A stretch of DNA of 64,000 nucleotides from Phocoena phocoena (GCF_963924675.1 NC_089220.1:87051168-87115167); one strand, 5' to 3'; shown: positions 1 to 13,437, counted from the first letter of the stretch. Made by a program: numbers and translations. The notes: a model not told the origin generated them from the sequence alone.

Positions 1-1376
1 TTGCACACATTATTTTTATGTTGAGCTGAATTCAAATGCCTTCAGATACGTTTCATTCCTAAGTCTCTGCATGAAGCCTCCTTTCTTCAGAAGTCCCCAC
101 CCTCAACCTCTATTTACAAAGCACAGTTCATGTCAACAAACACTTAAAGGATCCAAAGCACTCCCCACTGGCCAAATGTTCAAGAATAATCCATCAGCAT
201 CAGTGTAAGACATATTCTATATTTGTGATCTATGAGGTTCCCTCACATTAAGGACTAAATCTTCAGAATTACTCCTCTTTAAATAACTGTGGATCATTTG
301 ATTATATCAAAGTCCTAATAGATGTTTAAATTATTCGTACCACTATAGTACCCTGCAGGCAGCAGTGCCTACATGCTTTCTTTCTTGAAAAGCATTTCGT
401 CTAAATTATACACATTTTCAGATAAATAAATCAACAAAATTACAACATCAGCTTTGTTCAGAAAAAATAGAACATCCCTAAACCAAATGCTTTTGCTAAG
501 CATGCTAGAAGAAAGGATCCATGTTGAACACCCTTCTTCTGAGTTGTTACTTACTTTTGAAATGACATCTTTGGCGAGCAAAAGACATTCAGTTACATCA
601 ATGCACAATGTGGCCCTAAATTACTAGTGGGTGAATTAGGCTAAATTCTTAGACGCAGGCATTTTACAACGACAATCAGGTTGTTTTATCGGTATTTAAG
701 TTAGAGAGCTAAAAAAGAAAAAAAAAAAGAATCTAAGTAACAATGATGACTTTAAAAGTCCTAAACAGGTAAGTCACACTACCAAGGCACTACTCTTTCA
801 ATGTGCTGAAACAGAAATTTCTAAACGTATTGTGTGAAAAACAATGACTGCAAAGTCATTTATATCATAAATTGCAAATCCAAAATACCACTAGTTCTAC
901 AATATGCAAATGTACCATATAATTTCACTTTAAATTACTCTCACTTCCTTTTTCCACTGGACTCCAAACAGGAAAGAAAATAAAAGAGTACAACTCAAGA
1001 GCTGAAAGAAAAAGAAAATGCAGGAACCTCAATCAGATCTGCATGACTCATGTTGTGCCAACTGCAAATTTCTGATTTCAAGCCTTTAAAAAAAAGAAAC
1101 TTCAAGGACCCTTCAAATTATGTTCAAGTCAGATGCTTGATTAGACAATTGAATCACTTTACTGGACTTCATTTTTTTTTCTTGATTCAGATCTCTTCTC
1201 TTGCTGCCACAAATATGTTTGTTCAGTGTAAATGGAGTGATGAAGATTGACCTTTCTAGCTGAGCAGCTGGCTGAACAGGATTTTAAATGGTATGCTTAG
1301 CATTTTACTCCACTCAATTTAAGGCAAAAGGAAGTGAAATAAAAGTGCATGAATGATAGATCCACATATCTAAGTT
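1..1376. other. Intron sequence, no recognised feature
   Basis: Mostly unique A/T-rich DNA with a short A-rich run at about 711-729. Open frames on both strands are short and lack homology I recognise. Confidence 0.6.
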
Positions 1377-1392
1377 TTATTCTAGGAATTTT

Positions 1393-1703
1393 TCTTTTTA
1401 AGATGTTGGGGGTAGGAGTTTTATTAATTAATTAATTTTTTTGCTGTGTTGGGTCTTCGTTTCTGTGCGAGGGCTCTCTCTAGTTGTGGCAAGCGGGGGC
1501 CACTCTTCATCGCAGTGCGCAGGCCTCTCACTATTGCGGCCTCTCTTGCTGCGGAGCACAGGCTCCAGACACACAGGCTCAGTAGTTGTGGCTCACGGGC
1601 CTAGTTGCTCTGCGGCATGTGGGATCCTCCCAGACCAGGGCTCGAACCCGTGTCCCCTGCATTAGCAGGCAGATTCTCAACCACTGCGCCACCAGGGAAG
1701 CCC
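1393..1703 (-). mobile_element. CHR-type tRNA-derived SINE (long form)
   Basis: On the plus strand the element ends ACCACTGCGCCACCAGGGAA, the reverse of the SINE head. Perfect 16 bp TSD TTATTCTAGGAATTTT at 1377-1392 and 1704-1719. The tail contains a short (TTAA)n run. Confidence 0.93.
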
Positions 1704-2742
1704 TTATTCTAGGAATTTTGGAGCCTCTGTCCCACTCCTTCTGACAAAGCATCTCACATCAGGGTGAGGTATAACCGGAAGTGAAACGTTGAACTACCAC
1801 CATGAGAAGTTAGGGACGCCATAACAGAATTAGTAGTGGCTCTGTCTTTTAAGAATTGTCCCTGTCTATTTTTCTGTCCTCGGAAAAAAAAATTGGACAG
1901 AAGGAAAAAAAGAAATTGCTGTGCCCTTAAACCCTGCCTAGTACCTTGACTCATTCCAGTGTCTTCTCTCTGATTTTCCATCCAATAGCACCAAAATAAG
2001 ACATCCATTTTCTTCTTTTATACCTCATAACCTGACAAAAAGCAGTCTTGGAAACTCACTATTCTGGATACTGAAGACCACACATATTATACTTTCAGCA
2101 TTTTGTAATATTTTTACTCTCCCTAATTCTCATCCCCCCTTACCCAGTTACTGTATACTCCTAACTCAACCCATCACTCACCCATTAAAATCATAAGTAT
2201 AGGAGACTATGTCTAACTGCCTGAGAAATTACATACTCAAAGCAGCCCTCAAAAGCAAATTTCCATGAATATCTAATGAAAAGGAGAAAGAGCCTATATT
2301 TATGAAATTTCTTTTAGACCTGCTACCTGATTTTCATTCAATGCTAGCATGTGAGCAAGTGCTAATTTGCCTAGCTGATAGGAAGCTGAGTCCAATCGTT
2401 TATTCACAGCAGGCACAATGCTAGAAGCTAAGGATGCAGAGAAAAAAGACTCTTTATTCAAAGTCAGACTTCTCATTCAAAGACCTCAAAGTCTAGTGGA
2501 AAAGAGCCTCATAAGCCAACAATCATAATATTGTAGATGTGTCATGATAGGTGTATGTCCAGAGTGGCATGGGAAGACAAAAAAGCATACACCAAACTCA
2601 AGTCTAAGGAATCGTGGAAAGTTTCTCAGACAAGGTGGCATTTGATTCAAGTCTGGAGAGATCCTTAGGAGGAACAGGGGTGGGAGTGGAGGGACACGGC
2701 ATTCTACTTAGAGGAAGCAGCATGTAAAAGACACAGCAGTTC

Positions 2743-2856
2743 AGGGAATTCTCTGGCGGTGCCATGGTTAGGACTTCACGTTTCCACTGCGGGGGGCATG
2801 GGTTCCATCCCTGGTTGGGGAACTAAGATCCCACGTGCCATGCAGTGAGGCAAAAG
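2743..2856 (+). mobile_element. Older short CHR-type SINE
   Basis: Head GGGAATTCTCTGGCGG and tRNA-like B-box region followed by AACTAAGATCCC. TSD AGACACAGCAGTTC at 2729-2742 and 2857-2870. It splits an older L2. Confidence 0.88.
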
Positions 2857-2874
2857 AGACACAGCAGTTCTGTT

Positions 2875-3008
2875 TGGGACAATGAAAGAGTTCTGGAAAT
2901 AGACAGTGGTGATGGTTACACAATATTGTGAAGGTACTTCATGCCACTAAATTGTACATTTAAAAATGGTAAATTTTATGTTATATATATTTTATTAAAA
3001 ATTTTTTA
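2875..3008 (+). mobile_element. L1M 3' end fragment
   Basis: Contains the L1 3' UTR motifs GTTCTGGAAATAGACAGTGG and AAATTGTACATTTAAAAATG followed by an A/T-rich tail. It sits within the L2 copy at 2390-3430. Confidence 0.75.
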
Positions 3009-3430
3009 AAAGACACAGATGTCTGAGAGAGTAGAAACACCAAATAAGGTATCTATAGAGAGACTGAGTGGCAGGGAAAAGGATGGAGCTGTATCAAGGC
3101 TAGACCCTAAAGGGCTATGTGTTCCATGCTAATGGAATGTGGAAGCTAACTCAGAAGAGGAGAAAGACTTGGAAGCTTCATGAATGATTAGGAGGCTATT
3201 AATATAATCCAGATGAGAAATGAAGGCCTGAACTCTGGAGAGGCAGTGGAGACAAAAAGGATTAACAGATTTCCAAGACTGAAAGACAAAAGAATAAAGA
3301 AAATTTGGAGGCTAAATGTGAGCGATCGGGATGAGTCTGGAATGCCTCAGGTTTCTGACTGGAACAAGGAGGCAGATGATGATGCCATTCACCCAGAGAG
3401 TGAAAGCAGGTGGACTGGGCAGCACGGTAA

Positions 3431-4613
3431 CTTCTGCTGTGATCTTCCAAGTTTGAACCCTTGTGAATAAAGGATGAAGACCAGCAGTTAGAGGAATTGC
3501 AGGATTTCTTAAGTAGGTCTGTGGACTTTTGCAACAAAGCCCAGCTCTGTGGAGGAAGCCACTTTTCCCCACCTCTGAAAAGAACAAGCAATTCTCTGGC
3601 ACACCAGAATTAAGGGATTTGATAGACTCATGCTGAATAGAGGCAGCTTCTCTGTCAAGGCCCTGAGGTTCTCAGCAGTACCTTCAGTGAGGCTCATCAA
3701 GGGTAGCATCTATCAACAAGGATGAGCCAAAGACGAATAATATGGCACATTTAGGACTCTCAGAAATAACTGGGAGGTATTACAGGATAGACCAGAATCT
3801 GACAGGTTGGTAAGAAGGAAAGGGCAAGATGGGTTATTATCATTGGGAGAACATAAAAAGGACCTGTTTCATTCTTCCAGGCTACTGAGGCCTGGAGCTT
3901 ACCAGTTAATACACATTTTAGAAAAGTGATACCATGTTATTCACTAACCCATCTGTAGACCACTCTTGGACATTCAGCAACATGGTGAGCATCTATGTCA
4001 TAACATTCTTCCATAACTTCATACTTAAGGCTAAATAGTATCTGAGAATATATCATGATTTATTCAATCAGTCCCCTATTGTTGGACATTTAGGTTTGAA
4101 TGGAGCTTTTCAAACTATTAAATATTAAATCCATCATCACCAATTAAGCACATTTTCATGACAACTAGGAATATCTAAGCATTTTGTTTGAAGATTCTTT
4201 GTCCATAAAATTCTCTTTGGATTTTTGTTTAAAAAAAAAACAACTTGTAAAAAAAAACCCTATATAACCAGCTAAAAGAATACAAAGCAATTTACCAGCC
4301 CTGATTTTATAAGAAGAAAGTAAATTGCTCACTTGTGGAGGGGGTGTTAATTTTATCAAGCCACTAGCGTACCATATTGCACAATGGAAGAGGCAGGTAA
4401 TTTGCTAAAGGACACCCTGGTGGCACAAAAGAATAAATACATCTCTAGTAAGTGAACCATGTGCTCTTTGTCAGCAGGATCAAATGTATTGTTTTTTATC
4501 TCCTTTACCATCCCATGGATGCTTATCGGTCCCTTCCTGAGGTGGCAACACATGTAGGCAAAGACGCCTCTACCTGTGCCCATGCTATTCCTTCTACCTG
4601 TAATGTCCCACAG
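3431..4613. other. Intron sequence, no gene
   Basis: Unique or heavily diverged sequence. The stretch 3935-4165 (ATACTTAAGGCTAAATAGTA, TTGTTGGACATTTAGGTTTG) resembles an ancient antisense L1 ORF2 end. Confidence 0.5.
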
Positions 4614-4627
4614 CTCCCCCAATTTCT

Positions 4628-4972
4628 TTTCTTTTCTTTTAAATTTATTTTTGGCTGCGTTGGGTCTTCGTTGCTGCACCTGTGCTTTCTCTAGTTGCCG
4701 CGAGTGGGGGCTACTCTTTGTTGAGGTGCGTGGGCTTCTCATTGCGGTGGCTTCTCTCGTTGCAGAGCACAGGCTCTAGGCCCACGGGCTTCAGTAGTTG
4801 TGGCACGCAGGCTCAGTAGTTGTGGCTCGCGGGCTCTAGAGCGCAGGCTCAGTAGTTGTGGTGCACGGGCTTAGTTGCTCCGCGGCATGTGGGATCTTCC
4901 CGGACCAGGGCTTTAACCCCTGTCCCCTGCATTGGCAGGCAGATTCTTAACCACTGTGCCACCAGGGAAGCC
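4628..4972 (-). mobile_element. CHR-type SINE (long form)
   Basis: Full ~345 bp copy ending CACCAGGGAAG on the plus strand. Perfect TSD CTCCCCCAATTTCT at 4614-4627 and 4973-4986. A stretch around 4800-4865 repeats the GCAGGCTCAGTAGTTGTGG unit, an internal duplication. Confidence 0.93.
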
Positions 4973-4986
4973 CTCCCCCAATTTCT

Positions 4987-6080
4987 GTGCCCAAACAGCT
5001 CCTACTTACTATTCAAGACAGTTCAACTGTTACTTCTCTAGAAAGTCTACCCTGACCAGTCTCATGCTGAGCCAAGCGTCCCAAAGTATCCTGTCTATAC
5101 CTCTGAATACTTAGCACAGTTTATTATGGTGTTTGACATTCACCCACCTAATCATAAGCCTGTTTAGGCTAAGACCTTGGCTTTCACTGTAACACCCTCA
5201 GGGTCTAGCACATTGCTTCATTAAATGATTGCCAAAAAACATGCTATGACTTAAAGAGCACCACAAAGTCTCACCTGCATATCAATACTCTTACCCACCA
5301 GTAATGCTTTCTATTGAGAGTAATTGAGCAACATGCCTAGCTAAAAAGGTTATGTACCGTTTTCTAATAAAATAAAACACAATAATTTTACAATGCATAA
5401 TCATTGCTGTGATGCATGGTAATTAAGCAAACAATAAGTGATTGTATAAATTACTACCACTGGTAATTTCCAGGAAGGCACTGGGATGTTATACGGTGAT
5501 CAACTTCTTTCTCCATCAAAGATGGGACTGATCTTAACTAGTTCTGCTTCTATTTAAATGTCCCAAACTCTAAAACTGCCCTCTACTCCACCATACCTTC
5601 CCCTCCTTCTACACACTCTCCACTGCAATGATTATTTTCTCTGGATATGGGATTCAGCTGAGAGACTGCTTTCTGTGAATCTGTAATGAACTGTCTGTCA
5701 CCTTTACAAGCCTCACGTTCTGCCATTCCTTCCTGGGATTTTTAGGTAGACACACTTTCTTAAAGGGTTATAAGAACCTCAGACTCCTCTTTTCCTTCCC
5801 TACTTGAAGTGTCTTTTTTTAGTAAATAGGTGCAATAGGTTGAGTGGTATGAATGAAGAAAACCTGTCCTGCCTCAAAATCTCTCCCTTAGATTACAAAG
5901 CATTTCCATCATTTACACCTTCATTTAAGTTAACAAATAAACACATATACACACACCTCCTGCCACCAAAAGCAAACTAAGCAAAATAGGTTTATTGGTC
6001 ACTTAGGTGGTTGAAAGAAGCTGACAATTAATCATACTGGGGGAGAGTTTCGAGGGAAAGTGAGGAAGAGGAGGAGCAGT
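4987..6080. other. Intron sequence, no gene
   Basis: 5000-5230 has L2-like wording (TTAGCACAGTTTATTATGGT, CAGGGTCTAGCACATTGCTT), probably an old L2 3' end on the plus strand. The remainder is unique. Confidence 0.5.
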
Positions 6081-6090
6081 GGGAACTCTT

Positions 6091-6763
6091 TTTTTTTTAC
6101 ATCTTTATTGGAGTATAGTTGCTTTACAATGGTGTGTTAGTTTCTGCTTTATAACAAAGTGAATCAGTTATACATATACATATGTTCCCATATCTCTTCC
6201 CTCTTGCATCTCTCTCCCTATCCCACCCCTCCAGGCGGTCACAAACCACTGAGCTGATCTCCCTGTGCTATGCAGCTGCTTCCCACTAGCTATCTACCTT
6301 ACGTTTGGTAGTGTATATATGTCCATGCCTCTCTCTCACTTTGTCCCAGCTCACCCTTCCCCCTTCCCATATCCTCAAGTCCATTCTCTAGTAGGTCTGT
6401 GTCTTTATTCCTGTCTTACCCCTAGGTTCTTCGTGACATTCTTTTTCTTAAATTCCATATATATGTGTTAGCACACGGTATTTGTTTTTCTCTGTCTGAC
6501 TTACTTCACTCTGTATGACAGACTCTAGGTCTATCCACCTCATTACAAATAGCTCAATTTCATTTCTTTTTATGGCTGAGTAATATTCCATTGTATATAT
6601 GTGCCACATCTTCTTTATCCATTCATCCGATGATGGACACTTAGGTTGTTTCCATCTCCAGGCTATTGTAAATAGAGCTGCAATGAACATTTTGGTACAT
6701 GACTCTTTTTGAATTATGGTTTTCTCAGGGTATATGCACAGTAGTGAGATTGCTGGGTCATAT
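6091..6763 (-). mobile_element. 5'-truncated cetartiodactyl L1
   Basis: The 3' end (ACATCTTTATTGGAGTATAG on the plus strand) lies at the left, so the element is on the minus strand. The last ~100 codons of ORF2 up to about 6450 read almost intact, including MWHIYTMEYYSAIKRNEIE. TSD GGAACTCTT at 6082-6090 and 6764-6772. Confidence 0.93.
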
Positions 6764-6931
6764 GGAACTCTTGTAATGAGGCAGCAAGAGAGTGCTGGCG
6801 ATGAGAGAATAAGGGATGACAACAGAAAGAGGAAGGAAACTGTGTGGAGCCCAAAGATTCACTTCGAATTTCAGTCTACAGCTGCCCAAGCATCCCTCCT
6901 TTCTTTCCCTCTTTTCTAAAAGCCAACTTCC

Positions 6932-7054
6932 AGGAATTCCCTGGTGGTCCAGTGGTTAGGACTCTGCACTTCCACTGCAGGGGGCACAGGTTCGGTCCCT
7001 GTTTGGGGAGCTAAGATCCCACGTGCCGCATGGCACGGCCAAAAAAAAAAAAAA
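6932..7054 (+). mobile_element. Older short CHR-type SINE
   Basis: Begins AGGAATTCCCTGGTGGTCCA and ends in 14 A after GGCACGGCC. Same subfamily as the copy at 2743-2856. Confidence 0.88.
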
Positions 7055-7194
7055 CCAGAAAGAAAATGGGGACAATACCACCTGCTCTCAGACCAAGAGA
7101 AGTTAGGTGATTGCCCAGGAATACATTAACATTACCTCATCAGTCTAAGAGGTGCACTTAAAATACAAGTCCAAAGTTCAATCTTCTTCACCAT

Positions 7195-7830
7195 GATTGA
7201 AATATTTCAGATTGAAAGTAAATTCTGGTACACAAATGTTCATAGCAGAACATAACAGCCAAAAAGTGGAAACAATCCAGTGTCTGCCAAACGATGAGTA
7301 GATGAACAAGATGTAGTATATCCATACAATGGAATATTATTCAGCAATAAAAAGGAATGAAGTACAACAATGTGAACGTACCTAATGCCACAGAACTGTA
7401 CACTTAAAAATTGTTAATATGATAAAATTTGTATTTTTTATGTTTTACCACAATTTTTTTTTAAAGAAATGAAGTACTGATACATGCTACAAGCAGGTGA
7501 ACTTTGGAAACATTATGCTAGTAAAAGAAGTCATTCACAAAAGGCCACATACTACATGATTCCATTTGTATGAAATTTCCCAAACAGGCAAACTCATAGA
7601 GATGGAAAGTAGATAAGTGGTTGCCAGGAGCTGGTGATAGGAGGGAATGGGGAGTGACTGCTAATAGGTAAAGGGTTTCTTTTGGGGGTGGTGAAAATAA
7701 AAATATAAAGTGGAAATAGACAAACAACTTTGTGGATATTCTAAAAACCAGTGAACTGTACTCTGTAAAAGGGTGAATTGTATGGTAACTAAATTACGTC
7801 TTTTATATTTCACTTTTTAAAAGGCAAATG
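7195..7830 (+). mobile_element. L1M 3' region with a nested L1 tail
   Basis: ORF2-end sequence (CCATACAATGGAATATTATT) runs to about 7363 and resumes at about 7470. The intervening ~100 bp is another L1 3' tail. It is flanked by near-identical copies of AATGAAGTAC, consistent with a small nested insertion. Confidence 0.8.
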
Positions 7831-8884
7831 CTAGTAAACAAAGTGTGCTGATATATATCTGGGACATTTAAGAACATTTAGAAAGTCAGGATTAAGGTAA
7901 GACCTCAGAAAGTGCATAAATATCTATTTGTATATGGGAAAACAGCAATAAGTTACAAACACGACCAACATCATGAAACTAACAACAAACACATTGTTCA
8001 GAAAAAAAGTAAGATTGCCAAGATGCTAACTAAATCCACATAAAGTGAAACGTCCAAGTGTTCATTCTTAACCAGATCTGAAAGAGAAGAAAGTGAATGT
8101 CTCATGAACAGAACTTTTGCAGGGTCTCACGTTAGGGTCAAAAGCTGCTGTCTCCCTCTCCTCTCCACTGTGCTAAGATTTTTAACAAGGCCTCTTCTCT
8201 TGTTGCATGGGGTGAATGTGCAGCTGATTAGAGGCCCTGAAGGTTGCCTAGTCAAGTGCCTCCACTTCATGTCATAAGAGCCAAATTAAATGTCGACAGA
8301 CATCATTATCCATTTTTAACCCCACATTCTCTATCTCTGCCTTTCTTCCAGCAAGAAGTCTTTCAAACCTGCATGCTCCATTTTATGCTGCTCCTTAACC
8401 TGGGCACCGTCTCTTAGGAAAGCAAGACAAGAGGCTTCTCTATCTCCTGCTCCTCACTATCCTCTCCACCTTTCATTTCTACAGCCTCACTTCCTTCCAC
8501 ACAATGTCTACCCACCCCCATCATGTTTTCTTTGGTTTCCCGGAACATCCTTCCTTACTAGTGCATGTATGTGGTGGTCATCTTAGCAGATTGCGAGAAG
8601 ACAAGTCCAAGATTTTTCTCATTTCAACGTCTGATATAATAGTCTACTAATGCACTTCCAAATGATGATCTAGCCTGAGATTCCAGCACTTGATCACGGT
8701 ACACTCTCTTTGTGTACTGATTATTTTTGTATCTTTAATCACACTTTTTTGGTTATAGAAAAATATACTTTTTCTAACTTTTATGGATTTGTTTAACAAC
8801 ATTTACTGACTACTCACCATGTTTGAAGCACATATTATTGGTCATTCTTTGCAGATTCAGAATTATTCTTTAAACTAAAATCAG

Positions 8885-9735
8885 CCTACATTATTGAAAA
8901 AGCAAGAAATAAGTGCTGGTGAGGATGTGGAGAAAAGGGAATGTCCCTTCATGCACTGTTGGTGGGAATGTAAACTGAAGTAGCCACTATGGAAAACAAT
9001 ATGGAGACTCCACAAAACATTAAGAACAGAACTACCATATGACCCAGCTATTCCACTTCTGGATATTTATCTGAAGAATACAAAAAAAATTCAAAAATAT
9101 GCACCCCTATGTTCATGGCAGCATTATTTACAATAGCCAAGATATGGAAACAACCATATGAATGGATAAATTTATCCATTTATGATGGATAAATAAGATG
9201 TGGTATATATCAATGGAATATTACTCAGCCATAAAAAGGAACAAAACAGTTATTTGTAGTGAGGTGGATGGACCTAGAGACTGTCATACAGAGTGAAATA
9301 AGTCAGAAAGAGAAAAACAAATACCATATGCTAACACATATATATGGAATCTAAAAAAAAAAAATGGTCATGAAGAACCTAGGGGCAAGACGGGAATAAA
9401 GATGCAGACCTACTAGAGAATGGAGTTGAGGATACGGGGAGGGGGAAGGGTAAGCTGGGACAAAGTGAGAGAGTGGCATGGACATATATACACTACCAAA
9501 CATAAAATAGATAGCTAGTGGGAAGCAGCTGCATAGCACAGGGAGATCACCTCGGTGCTTTGTGACCACCTAGAGGGGTGGGATAGGGAGGGTGGGAAGG
9601 AGGGAGATGCAAGAGGAAAGAGATATGGGAACATATGTATAACTGATTCACTTTGTTATAAAGCAGAAACTAACACACCATTGTAAAGCAATTATACTCC
9701 AATAAAGATGTTAAAAAATAAAATAAAATAAAGAT
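8885..9735 (+). mobile_element. Cetartiodactyl L1, ORF2 end and 3' UTR
   Basis: Runs from the TGGTGAGGATGTGGAGAAAA block of ORF2 through the 3' UTR to CCAATAAAGATGTTAAAAAA. ORF2 is broken by several frameshifts. Confidence 0.92.
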
Positions 9736-9737
9736 GT

Positions 9738-9775
<38 letters not shown>

Positions 9776-10145
9776 ATAGAATACTACTCAGCCATAAAAA
9801 AGATAAAATCTTGCCACTTGTGACAATATGAATAAAGCTTGAGGGTATGATGCTGAGAGAAATCAGATGGAAAAATACAAATATCATGTGATTTCACTTG
9901 TACATGGAATATAAAAAACAAACAAATAAATGAAAATAAGTGAAAAAACAAACACATAGATACAGAGAACAGAGTATTGGTTACCAGAGGGGAAGGGAGG
10001 TGAGGAGGTGAGAGAAATGGGTAAAGGGGATCAACAGTATGGTGACAGATGGAAACTAAACTTTTGGTGGTAGGCATGCTGTAGTGTTGAAATATAATAT
10101 TACAAACCAATGTTGTCTCAATAAATAAAATTTTAAAAGAAAAAA
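9736..10145 (+). mobile_element. Older L1 3' fragment starting in an (AT)n run
   Basis: After the (AT)15 microsatellite the sequence reads ACTACTCAGCCATAAAAAAG and continues through a diverged L1 3' UTR to an A-rich end. It belongs to a different, older subfamily than the L1 on its left. Confidence 0.8.
9740..9770. repeat. (AT)n microsatellite
   Basis: Fifteen AT units at the junction of two L1 fragments; likely expanded from a GTATATAT motif in ORF2. Confidence 0.95.
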
Positions 10146-10255
10146 AGCAGCCTTAATAATGGAGAAAGCTATGCATGTGTATGGGAAATCCCTCTACCTT
10201 CCTCTCAATTTTGCTATAAATCTAAAACTGCTCTAAGAAAAAAAGAAAAGTCTTT
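10146..10255 (+). mobile_element. L1M 3' tail fragment
   Basis: Contains CTTCCTCTCAATTTTGCTAT and AACTGCTCTAAGAAAAAAAG, the typical end of L1MA/MB elements. Confidence 0.7.
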
Positions 10256-10454
10256 CAAAAATTAGCCTAAAGATCAAAGATCATATATGAAAGTCGACTG
10301 TGACAATCATAAACAGCATCATACAATAATAAAAATTAACAGAATGCTAGCCTATTCACTAGCAGGATAAGGGCTACAGAAAGTAAAGTTTAAAATTTAG
10401 TTCATATTTTGATGGATGCATAGAAATAATGGATTTTTCTGCCCAGCATAACTG

Positions 10455-10995
10455 CCTTCTAACTTTCTGGGTCTTGGTGGGAGATACTGTAGAAACTGAA
10501 AACATCAGACACTCACTTTCCTAGCCTTCCTTGCAGCTGGAATACAGCATATGACTCTGGCTTGGCCAACCAAACACTTCTACCCTGGACCTTTACTCTG
10601 AAGCTGTGACAGTGAAGAAGGAGGGACCAAAGAGAATACATGCTGGTGGCAGACACAGGCAGCTAAGACAGTTGCAGCACCAATATCAAGTGTACAGGGG
10701 CAGAAGTGGCAGGAATGTGACACTGGTACCTAGTTTCCGGTATCCTTGGTGACAGTGAGGCAAGTTGTGGCATCAGAGACAGAGACAGCAGTGTCTTTTC
10801 CAGACAGGCTCTACAGTGTTATTCTTGGTTCTGGGTGCTCTCTAGCTTCCCTTGCTGTTGTCCATTTTCCAAACCTGCTTTGTATCCTCCCTATAAGTTT
10901 TCTGAGCCGTGTAATGTCTTATCAATAAATTTCTCTTCTGTTAAAATCAGCCAGTCAGTTCTGTTGCTTGCAAGTAAGAACTTTGATACAATGGG
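10455..10995. repeat. Old interspersed repeat, class not assigned
   Basis: Phrases such as CTTGGCCAACC and the end TCAATAAATTTCTCTTCTGT followed by TTGCTTGCAAGTAAGAACTT are shared by a dispersed mammalian repeat whose name I cannot fix (LTR or hAT class). Confidence 0.4.
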
Positions 10996-11084
10996 CTAAT
11001 GGCTAGCAGGTAGCAGATATTAATCTAATTCCCATAAATTAATATTTGTTGAGGACCCTCTCAGTATACCTTACACTTTTTTGG

Positions 11085-11505
11085 TCAGATTTAGTGGAGT
11101 ACAATTTACAAAAAGTCAAATTCACCTTTTTTAAGTTATGTGCTTTGACAAATGTTACAATCATATAACCACTATCACAATGAACATACAGAATGTTTCC
11201 ACCATCTAGAAAAGCTGCCTTGTACGTTTTTAGTCAATTCCTTCTCCCAGGCCCCAGCCCCTGATAATCACTGATGTGATTTCTGTCCCTATATTTTTGC
11301 TTTTTCCAGAATGTCATATCATAGAATTATATAATCCAAAACCCTTTCGTGTCTGGCTTCTATTACTTAGCAAAAGACATTTGAAATTCATCATCTTGTT
11401 GCATAAATCAATGGTTTGTTCCTTTCTATTGCTGAGTACTATTCCATTTTATGGCTGTTCCACAGTTTGGTTATCCATTCACCAGTTGATGTATATCTGA
11501 GCTCT
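11085..11505 (-). mobile_element. L1M fragment (ancient)
   Basis: Antisense ORF2 end: ACTATTCCATTTTATGGCTG followed by GTTATCCATTCACCAGTTGA, and further left AATTCACC / TCACAATGAACATACAGAA. Confidence 0.75.
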
Positions 11506-13423
11506 CTCCTACAGCAACCTCTTTTGAAACATAGAAATATATCAAAATAGTTATATTCTACCTTCTGGAAGCTTAAATGGCGGGAATCTTAGGACAAAAC
11601 AGAGGAAATATGGTATTTTCTCTAGCATAAAACGTTTTATTTTTAAAACTGATATATGCTCAGATGTATATATTTTTCTTCAAATATCTCCTTTCGGCGC
11701 ATTTATGAAAATAAAGACAGCATCCCTCCCAATTTCCAAGAAAATTATAAGAAAAATTCTTCAGGAGAAAAAATTCAACAAATATATATATGTACATTTT
11801 TGTTTCTCCTATGCCTAGCAGTATCATTATAGCAGGATGCAATAAAAAGCAGAATGCTACTTCAGTAACACCTCCTCTCTTAAATTAACTAGGTTCCTAA
11901 CTCGACAGCAATTCCAAGGCTGTTTTCATCTTGTAATTCATCCTATAGGAGAAAAATCATACTCCTAATCTATCTTCATGACTCTCAAGTTTATGAACAT
12001 ATGGTCTAAGGCTGTTACAATCCATTTGACCCCTAAGTATTAAAACAGATACAGTTAATATACATTTCAATATGTAGAAGAAATACTGGCTCAGAAAAAA
12101 AATCTTAACACTTCTATGTGAAACAAAGAATTCTAACCCTAATTCTGCTGATGCGGTTTGGACATAAACGCTGACCTCTCCACTTCTACTTCCCTCTGGT
12201 CATACTAAAAATAAGCATCCTTGTCAAGACTTGTCAAGATTCTAATATGTCTTGGAAGGCTTTTTGAGATTTTCAAAATTATAGATTTGCTTAACCCTAT
12301 TATTTTGTGGTCAAAAATTTTGCAAACATATTTCCCAAGCACATGGATTCCAGTCAAAGACATTGATCATAATTAAATGTAACTTAAGGTTAAAAATAAT
12401 AAAATTAAAATCCCCAGGTAATCAGGGTACATATTTATACCCATACTAAGGAAAGTCAATTTATTTCACTTAAAATAACTAGTATTGGTGAAATAATACT
12501 ATTCTGGATAAATTATGGAGATATTATCCAATATGTATAAAATCAGGGAAAGCTAGATACTGCAGCATTCAATAAACCGCAGAAATGAGATCTTGAACTT
12601 GGTTATATCACACTTACTACTTGAGGCAGGAAATCTTCCTGCCATGTTACAATTCTACTGTAAAATGTAACATGTATTTGCTATATTTTGTTTTATATTT
12701 GTTATATGTGACTTATCAAAGGCCACCTTGACCTTTAACAAAACAAAGTAAACTAAGGAATTGAAATCCACTCTCTACCCCACAAGCTAACCATTTTTTA
12801 TATAGTCTCAAACCTAATATTCAAGTTCCCCCTCATTTTCTTTACTTCTTAAAGAAAGGACTTGGGGAATTCAAAGGAGTAGAGAATAACAGGGTTTCAT
12901 AATAGTAGCAACTGCAGCAATGTTAGTGATAGAAATCTTCAGCTGGATGGGAATAATTTCAACCTTCCAGCAACCTGGGGTACCCAACTCCAGCATGGCT
13001 CTGGAAATGAATGAAGATACTTCAAGAACTACCAAATTTGAGCAGAAATGAAAGGATGAGATCTTATTTGCATCTACAGTTACAAACACAGCTAAGCTTT
13101 CTTGTCTTTACATCTTAAAATTTCACCACATTGCTATCTGTCCATCAAAATGAAATGGAACACTTGCTTCTTTCTAAAGTTAGAAGACAGTTTAAGCAAA
13201 GTAGAAAGTGAGTTGAAGATGAAAGGTAGATTGGGGTAGCTAATAATATAAAAACAAATTCTGAACGATGTCCAAAAGTTAAAGGATGCTGACAAAAGTA
13301 GAGATGGTTTTATCAAAGATGATGGAGGAATTTACAAGTTTAACTTTTGATTCAATGATTAATTTTGTAGATTATAGTCATACTACACTTCCCTAAGAGG
13401 AGAATAACTTAAAATATTTATTT
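11506..13423. other. Intron sequence, no recognised feature
   Basis: A/T-rich DNA with no clear repeat, exon or RNA gene. Confidence 0.55.
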
Positions 13424-13437
13424 AAAATATTTTAAGA

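Larger units (their letters stand above)
2390..3430 (-). repeat. L2 (CR1-like LINE) fragment
   Basis: The minus strand matches the ORF2 end and 3' region of L2. On the plus strand typical antisense phrases are GGAGGCTATTAATATAATCC and the GTTTCTGACTGG / ATGCCATTCACCC region. It is interrupted by the SINE at 2743-2856 and an L1 tail. Confidence 0.7.

Noticed and set aside
1620..1703. tRNA-like sequence with B-box GGTTCGAAC-type motif
   Set aside because: It belongs to the tRNA-derived head of a SINE; no intact cloverleaf gene. The same applies to all similar motifs in the window.
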